Part shown: one piece after another, positions 59,438 to 64,000 of the stretch | Position numbering within the stretch: position 1 is the first letter of the stretch | Layout of the letters: each line of letters opens with the position of its first letter | Source: Arcanobacterium canis | GTDB lineage: Bacteria > Actinomycetota > Actinomycetes > Actinomycetales > Actinomycetaceae | Length of the DNA: 64,000 nt | Direction of reading: 5' to 3' | Assembly (NCBI RefSeq): GCF_029625435.1 | Contig: NZ_CP121208.1 | Coordinates: 1,302,001-1,366,000 of the forward strand | Program-made: the position numbers and the translations under genes | The notes under the pieces: generated by a model | The model's input: only the letters and a program-made list of their open reading frames with translations | Databases searched by the model: none | What the model was told of the DNA's origin: nothing

Positions 59438-62400
59438 ATGGAAGTCGGATTGACCCTCACTCGCATACACCGCACCTTGCACGAACGCATTATGCGTGCC
59501 CAGTACACCCCGGTGTCTCAACTTTCACTCGCCACATGGCGAGTCCCGGATGAGATCGTCAACGGTGTGCCAGTGATCGGTGAGCCTGTAGCAGAGCCGA
59601 GTGGCCCGTTCACCCCGCTTAACGTGGGGGACACCTGGGGAATGCCGTGGCAAACGGTCTGGTTCGATGTGAAGGGAACCACCCCGTCGGCGTCGCAAAT
59701 CCCCCACGGCGATACTGTTGAAGCTGTTCTCGACCTCGGCTGGGATGACCACTCAGCCGGATTCCAAGCAGAAGGTCTAGTCAAGGACGCGCAGGGCAAC
59801 TCCGTTAAAGCGATTAACCCGCGCAACCAGTGGATCCCGCTTCCACAAACACCCGATACCGATTTCCACTTCCGCATTGAAGCAGCCGCAAATCCACTTC
59901 TGCTTGAGGTTCTCCCTTGGCAAGAAACCCACGACGGCGACAAACTCACTGCCTCGCGAACAGAGCACTACCGCATCGCGAAGGCCGACGTCGTCATTCG
60001 CCACACTCAGGTAGTTGACCTCGTCACCGACATCTCAGTCATCTACGAAATGCTCGAAGCGAAGGGCGAAGCCGCATTCACCAACAGCGACTACGAAGCC
60101 CTCATAGCGCTCAATGATGCTCTCGACCAGCTTGATCTTGGCGATATTCCAGGCACTGCTGCCGCCGCGCGTGAGACACTCGCCCCGATTATGTCCCGGG
60201 CCGCTCTGCCGGGTGCGCATCACCTGTCGGCTGTCGGCCACGCACACATCGATTCTGCCTGGCTGTGGCCGATTCGCGAGACGAAGCGCAAGGTTAATCG
60301 CACCATTGCCAATGTTGTCCGATTGATTGAGGACGGCACTGGTTTAGTCTTTGCGCTTCCGGCGGCACAGCACGTCGCGTGGTTACGCGAGGAGGATCCT
60401 GAGCTTTTTGAACGCGTACAAAAGTGCGTCCGCGAAGGGTCGATTGTCCCCGTTGGTTCGATGTGGGTTGAGCCCGACGCCGTGCTTCCTGGTGGCGAAG
60501 CAATGGCACGGCAACTGGTGGAAGGGACCGCAGAATTTGAAGATGCTTTCGGTATTCGGTGCAAGGAAATCTGGCTTCCTGATTCCTTCGGCTATTCTGC
60601 CGCGCTCCCACAGCTTGCCCGTGAGGCCGGTATCGAACGGTTCCTGACGCAGAAGATCTCATGGAACCAAACCAACGTTTTCCCCTATCACACTCTTCAA
60701 TGGGAGGGCATCGACGGGTCACGTATTTACACACACTTCCCGCCTGCTGATACCTACGGATCAGAAGTCACTGGCGCACAAATTCGCCACGCTGAGCAGA
60801 ACTTCAAGAACAAGGGCGCAGCCAATAGCTCTCTGCTCCCCTTCGGCTACGGCGACGGCGGCGGCGGCCCGACTCGCGAAATGATGGAACGCCTCTCGCG
60901 TATGGAGGACCTGGCTGGGTATCCGCAGGTTGTGAGCGAATCTCCTCATGCTTTCTTCGATCGGGCACAAGCCGAACTACCTGAACCGCCGGTGTGGGTC
61001 GGAGAGCTTTACCTCGAACTCCATCGCGGAACATTCACGTCGCAGATCGCCACCAAGCAAGGTAACCGCCGAAGCGAAGCACTCCTGCGTGAGACAGAGC
61101 TATGGTGTACGATCGCCGCGCTCGCTGGAGCTGAATACCCCTACACCGAGCTCCGCGCCGCATGGCGCAAGGTGCTCCTGTGCCAGTTCCACGATATTCT
61201 GCCTGGTACATCGATTGCATGGGTGTACCGCGAAGTTGCCACAATCTACGCCGAGGTCAAGGAAACATGTGAACACCTCATCGGTGAGGCATTTGATTTC
61301 CTCGGCAAAGGCCACGAAGGACGTCAAGCGTGGGCAAATGCCACATCGTTTAGTGTTCACGGCGTCGATGCCCTTGGTGCCACTGAAATTTCCGGCGGAG
61401 TCGGTGATATTAGCGTCTCGGACAAGCGCATCTCCAACGGCGCACTCTCCATTGATTTCAACGATTCGGGCGCAGCCACACAGATCACCGATTCCGCCGG
61501 ACGTACCTACATTCCTACGGGGACAAGCGCAGGTGAATTCTGCGTCTTCCAGGACTTCCCGAATACATGGGACGCCTGGGACATCGACCCTTTCTACAAG
61601 GGTTCGCAGAAGAATCTCGAGCTAGTCTTCGATGGCATTCACACTACCGAGACGCAGGCAACGGCTCGCGCACACACGTCTTTCGGTCACTCACAGATGA
61701 GCATCGAATGGCGACTCGCCGCAGGCCAACCCTACGTCGATGTTCACGTGGAGGTGGACTGGCACGAGCGCGAAAAGCTGCTCAAGCTCGCCTTCCCGCT
61801 CGATGTCCACACAGATCACGCCCAGTTTGAAACGCAGATGGGGTACATCACCCGTCCGACCACAACAAACACTTCCTGGGAGAGTGCGAAGTTTGAGGTG
61901 AACGCCCACCGTTGGCTTCGTGTGGCAAATTCGGGCACATGCGTGTCGATCGCGAATGATTCCACCTATGGCTGGGACATCACGCGTCACGCCGCAGGCC
62001 AGCGTGGCACGTACTCACTCGTGCGTGCCACACTGGTGAAATCCGCCGTGTACCCCGATCCTGCACAGGATCAGGGCCACTTCGAGTGGAACTTCCGTCT
62101 CCACCCCGGTGCTAGCGTCCTCGACGCCGTCGCCGATGGCCAAGCACTCAATATTCCGCTGCGCAAGGCGCCCGCCATCGCTGCTCCCTTCACGTGCGAA
62201 GGTGCAGTTGTGGAATCAGTCTCGATGGTGCCCGATCAGTCCGGCGATGTTGCGATCCGTCTCTACGAAGCTCAAGGCGCACCCGGCAAAGCACGTCTGA
62301 CATGGCCTGACGCCGAAGTGAAAGCAACTGACCTCCTCTACCGTGACAGTGAAAATGCTCCGGCAGTTTCGAGCACCGATGGAGTTCACACCATCGAGCT

Positions 62401-62452
62401 CTCGCCTTTCCAGATCGTCACCTTGCGAGTGAAGGCAGGAGGGGCAAAGTGA
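59438..62452 (+). CDS. GH38 alpha-mannosidase
   Basis: Zinc-dependent retaining alpha-mannosidase of 1,004 residues with no signal peptide, so it acts in the cytoplasm on imported mannosides. After an N-terminal domain (about 1-260) the catalytic barrel shows GHAHIDSAWLWPIRETKRK (zinc His and Asp) and the nucleophile Asp in IWLPDSFGYSAALPQL. LLPFGYGDGGGGPTREM follows, and CQFHDILPGTSIAWVY carries the other zinc His. The C-terminal beta domains (about 680-1000) are complete. AAGGAAGG precedes the ATG. The stop overlaps the GTG start of the GH5 gene. The bond specificity is unknown; GH38 enzymes cleave alpha-1,2, 1,3 or 1,6 mannosides. Confidence 0.95.
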   Translation: MEVGLTLTRIHRTLHERIMRAQYTPVSQLSLATWRVPDEIVNGVPVIGEPVAEPSGPFTPLNVGDTWGMPWQTVWFDVKGTTPSASQIPHGDTVEAVLDLGWDDHSAGFQAEGLVKDAQGNSVKAINPRNQWIPLPQTPDTDFHFRIEAAANPLLLEVLPWQETHDGDKLTASRTEHYRIAKADVVIRHTQVVDLVTDISVIYEMLEAKGEAAFTNSDYEALIALNDALDQLDLGDIPGTAAAARETLAPIMSRAALPGAHHLSAVGHAHIDSAWLWPIRETKRKVNRTIANVVRLIEDGTGLVFALPAAQHVAWLREEDPELFERVQKCVREGSIVPVGSMWVEPDAVLPGGEAMARQLVEGTAEFEDAFGIRCKEIWLPDSFGYSAALPQLAREAGIERFLTQKISWNQTNVFPYHTLQWEGIDGSRIYTHFPPADTYGSEVTGAQIRHAEQNFKNKGAANSSLLPFGYGDGGGGPTREMMERLSRMEDLAGYPQVVSESPHAFFDRAQAELPEPPVWVGELYLELHRGTFTSQIATKQGNRRSEALLRETELWCTIAALAGAEYPYTELRAAWRKVLLCQFHDILPGTSIAWVYREVATIYAEVKETCEHLIGEAFDFLGKGHEGRQAWANATSFSVHGVDALGATEISGGVGDISVSDKRISNGALSIDFNDSGAATQITDSAGRTYIPTGTSAGEFCVFQDFPNTWDAWDIDPFYKGSQKNLELVFDGIHTTETQATARAHTSFGHSQMSIEWRLAAGQPYVDVHVEVDWHEREKLLKLAFPLDVHTDHAQFETQMGYITRPTTTNTSWESAKFEVNAHRWLRVANSGTCVSIANDSTYGWDITRHAAGQRGTYSLVRATLVKSAVYPDPAQDQGHFEWNFRLHPGASVLDAVADGQALNIPLRKAPAIAAPFTCEGAVVESVSMVPDQSGDVAIRLYEAQGAPGKARLTWPDAEVKATDLLYRDSENAPAVSSTDGVHTIELSPFQIVTLRVKAGGAK

Positions 62453-63621
62453 AGTTCGGAGTCAACTACACCCCTAGACGCGGCTGGTTCCACTCCTGGC
62501 TTGAGTTCGATGCCAGCGCCGTCGCTGAGGATCTTGACGCAATCGCGTCGCTCGGAATTGACCACATCCGGATTTTCCCTCTGTGGCCAATTCTCCAACC
62601 CAATCGCACTCTCATCCGCGAGCGCGCGATCGAGGATGTTGCAACAGTTGTTCGCCTGGCACACGAACGCGGGATGGAAACACTGGTGGACGTCCTAAAC
62701 GGTCATCTTTCGTCCTTTGATTACCTCCCATCGTGGGTGAGTGCATGGCATCTGCGCAACATCTTTGCCGATCCAGATGCCATCTCAGGCGAGCGCGAAT
62801 TGGTGCGTGCCCTCGCCACCCGCCTTTCCCATGAAGCAGGCGCAATGGGCCTGAGCTTAGGAAACGAATTCATCCAGTTCGCTGCCTCGCGCCATCCTTT
62901 CCAGCATCAGATCACCACCGCCCAAGCTCACGCATGGCTGTCTGATTTGCTGACGACGGCGAAGACCGTGTGGCCTTCAGGCACGCACGTTCACACACAT
63001 GACGACGATCTCTGGTTTGATCCCACCCAGCCCTTTGACCCGGCGTCGGCAGTGACGCTCGGCGATCAGACGACTGTCCACTCCTGGGTATTCGGACGTG
63101 TCGGCCCACGATTCGGCGCAGGGGCACCCGAACTCGACTGGTTCTCTCGCTACTTGACAGAACTTGCTGCTGGTTGGTCCGCCGACGTCGAACGACCCGT
63201 GTGGCTACAAGAGATCGGCTCTCCGTCCAACTACGTTCCCCCGCAGGAAGCTGCACGCTTCCTCACCGCCAATGTCGATCGCCTCATGGGTGCTCACGGT
63301 GGCGGAATCTCCCCTCATCTTCGTGCGATCACCTGGTGGTGTTCACACGATGTCTCCCGCTCACTGGCTGACTTCCCTGAGCTGGAGTACACCCTTGGTC
63401 TGTTCGATTCCGATGGCAATCTGAAGCCAATCGGAGCTGCCTATAAATCGGCAATCGAACAGTGGGGTTCCACAGTGCCTCAAGACGTTGTGCGCCCCAC
63501 TCTCGAACTTGAGGTTGCGCCAAACCAGCGCGATCTCACGGATGCTCGCGGCGAGTTTTTCGACTCGTGGATGGCATCCGCACTCAATGGCGATGTTCCG
63601 CGCATCGTAATCACACAGTAG
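62449..63621 (+). CDS. GH5-like glycosidase, probably GH5_18 beta-mannosidase
   Basis: Cytoplasmic TIM-barrel enzyme, 390 residues. FGVNYTPRRGWFHSWLEFD and IRIFPLWPILQPN open the barrel, as in the actinobacterial GH5_18 group I recall. Candidate catalytic residues are the acid/base Glu in SLGNEF and the nucleophile Glu in WLQEIGSP, with a TWWCSHD after it. Members of this group split mannose-beta-1,4-GlcNAc, the N-glycan core. The GTG start overlaps the GH38 stop (GTGA) and is preceded by AGGAGGGG. Without a family search the subfamily is an inference; a plain beta-mannanase is the alternative. Confidence 0.78.
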   Translation: MKFGVNYTPRRGWFHSWLEFDASAVAEDLDAIASLGIDHIRIFPLWPILQPNRTLIRERAIEDVATVVRLAHERGMETLVDVLNGHLSSFDYLPSWVSAWHLRNIFADPDAISGERELVRALATRLSHEAGAMGLSLGNEFIQFAASRHPFQHQITTAQAHAWLSDLLTTAKTVWPSGTHVHTHDDDLWFDPTQPFDPASAVTLGDQTTVHSWVFGRVGPRFGAGAPELDWFSRYLTELAAGWSADVERPVWLQEIGSPSNYVPPQEAARFLTANVDRLMGAHGGGISPHLRAITWWCSHDVSRSLADFPELEYTLGLFDSDGNLKPIGAAYKSAIEQWGSTVPQDVVRPTLELEVAPNQRDLTDARGEFFDSWMASALNGDVPRIVITQ

Positions 63622-63645
63622 AAAACAATCTTCGAAGGAGAAGAT

Positions 63646-64000
63646 ATGAAGTACACCAAGATGGCTGCCGTCTTCGCTGCGGCAACCCTGTCTCTCGCAG
63701 CCTGCACGGGCGGAACTGCCAATACGTCGTCGAGCGAGAAACCCGCTGCTGAAGGCAAGATTTCTGGAGAAGTCACCTTCCAGACCTGGTCACTCAAGAA
63801 CGACAAGTTCACCCCGTACTTCGAGAAGATCGTGAAGGACTTCGAGAAGCAGTACCCGGATGTCAAGGTCAAGTGGGTTGATCAGCCGGCTGACGGCTAC
63901 GAGGACAAGGTTCTTCAGCAGGCAGAGTCCGGCGAGCTTCCCGACGTTGTGAACCTTCCACCGGAGTACGCTTACTCACTGGCCAAGGCCGGTCAGCTCA
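63646..64000 (+). CDS. ABC sugar transporter substrate-binding lipoprotein, partial
   Basis: The first 118 codons of an SBP_bac_1-type binding protein; the window ends inside it. A lipoprotein signal peptide has lipobox LAACTG (Cys near 20). A linker follows, then GEVTFQTWSLKNDKFTPYFE, IVKDFEKQYPDVKVKWVD and SGELPDVVNLPPEY, all typical of oligosaccharide-binding proteins. AAGGAGAAGAT precedes the ATG. It lies 24 bases after the GH5 gene, in the same operon, so it probably captures mannose-containing oligosaccharides. Permease genes are expected just beyond the window. Confidence 0.92.
   Translation, partial: MKYTKMAAVFAAATLSLAACTGGTANTSSSEKPAAEGKISGEVTFQTWSLKNDKFTPYFEKIVKDFEKQYPDVKVKWVDQPADGYEDKVLQQAESGELPDVVNLPPEYAYSLAKAGQL

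Overview
The window looks like part of the chromosome of a moderate-GC actinobacterium in the Actinomycetaceae, with Arcanobacterium as the closest guess. The evidence is the actinobacterial rRNA leader and spacer motifs, a WhiB1-type regulator beside a PdtaS-type kinase (the same pairing as in mycobacteria), many probable leaderless promoters, and LPXTG-type wall-anchored glycosidases. No genome comparison was possible, so the genus is a guess. I see no phage, insertion sequence, CRISPR array or tRNA gene.

Region 1 (1-8.5 kb, minus strand) holds a partial 23S rRNA, a complete 16S rRNA with a G/T-rich leader and a good promoter, and the gatCAB amidotransferase operon. Region 2 (8.5-26 kb) is mostly housekeeping: a phospholipase D-type synthase, NAD-dependent DNA ligase, a two-component system, whiB1/pdtaS, a DUF2505-thyA-folA operon, dps, a flavin-dependent oxidoreductase pair, PEP carboxylase, an MFS transporter and a DUF4126 membrane protein.

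Region 3 (26-43 kb) is an alpha-glucan region. It has a cytoplasmic pullulanase followed by a secreted, wall-anchored pullulanase, a malEFG-type maltodextrin importer without its own ATPase, a LacI regulator and a GH13 maltodextrin-degrading enzyme. A polar amino acid ABC transporter, aroE, aroD and a small acetyltransferase sit inside this region. Region 4 (43-53 kb) has a BCCT transporter, an amino acid permease, an orphan beta-helix protein, and a sugar cluster of unknown substrate (SorC-type regulator, MFS, DUF4432 epimerase, PfkB kinase).

Region 5 (53-64 kb) is the most interesting. A wall-anchored sialidase is followed by CutC, an AGE-family mannose isomerase, a fructokinase, a LacI regulator, a GH38 alpha-mannosidase, a GH5_18-like beta-mannosidase and the start of an ABC sugar-binding lipoprotein. 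The content fits import of host mannose-rich N-glycan fragments, cleavage to mannose in the cytoplasm, and a mannose to fructose to fructose-6-phosphate route. Matching LacI operators lie inside the promoters of the GH38 gene and the isomerase gene, so both arms are probably one regulon.
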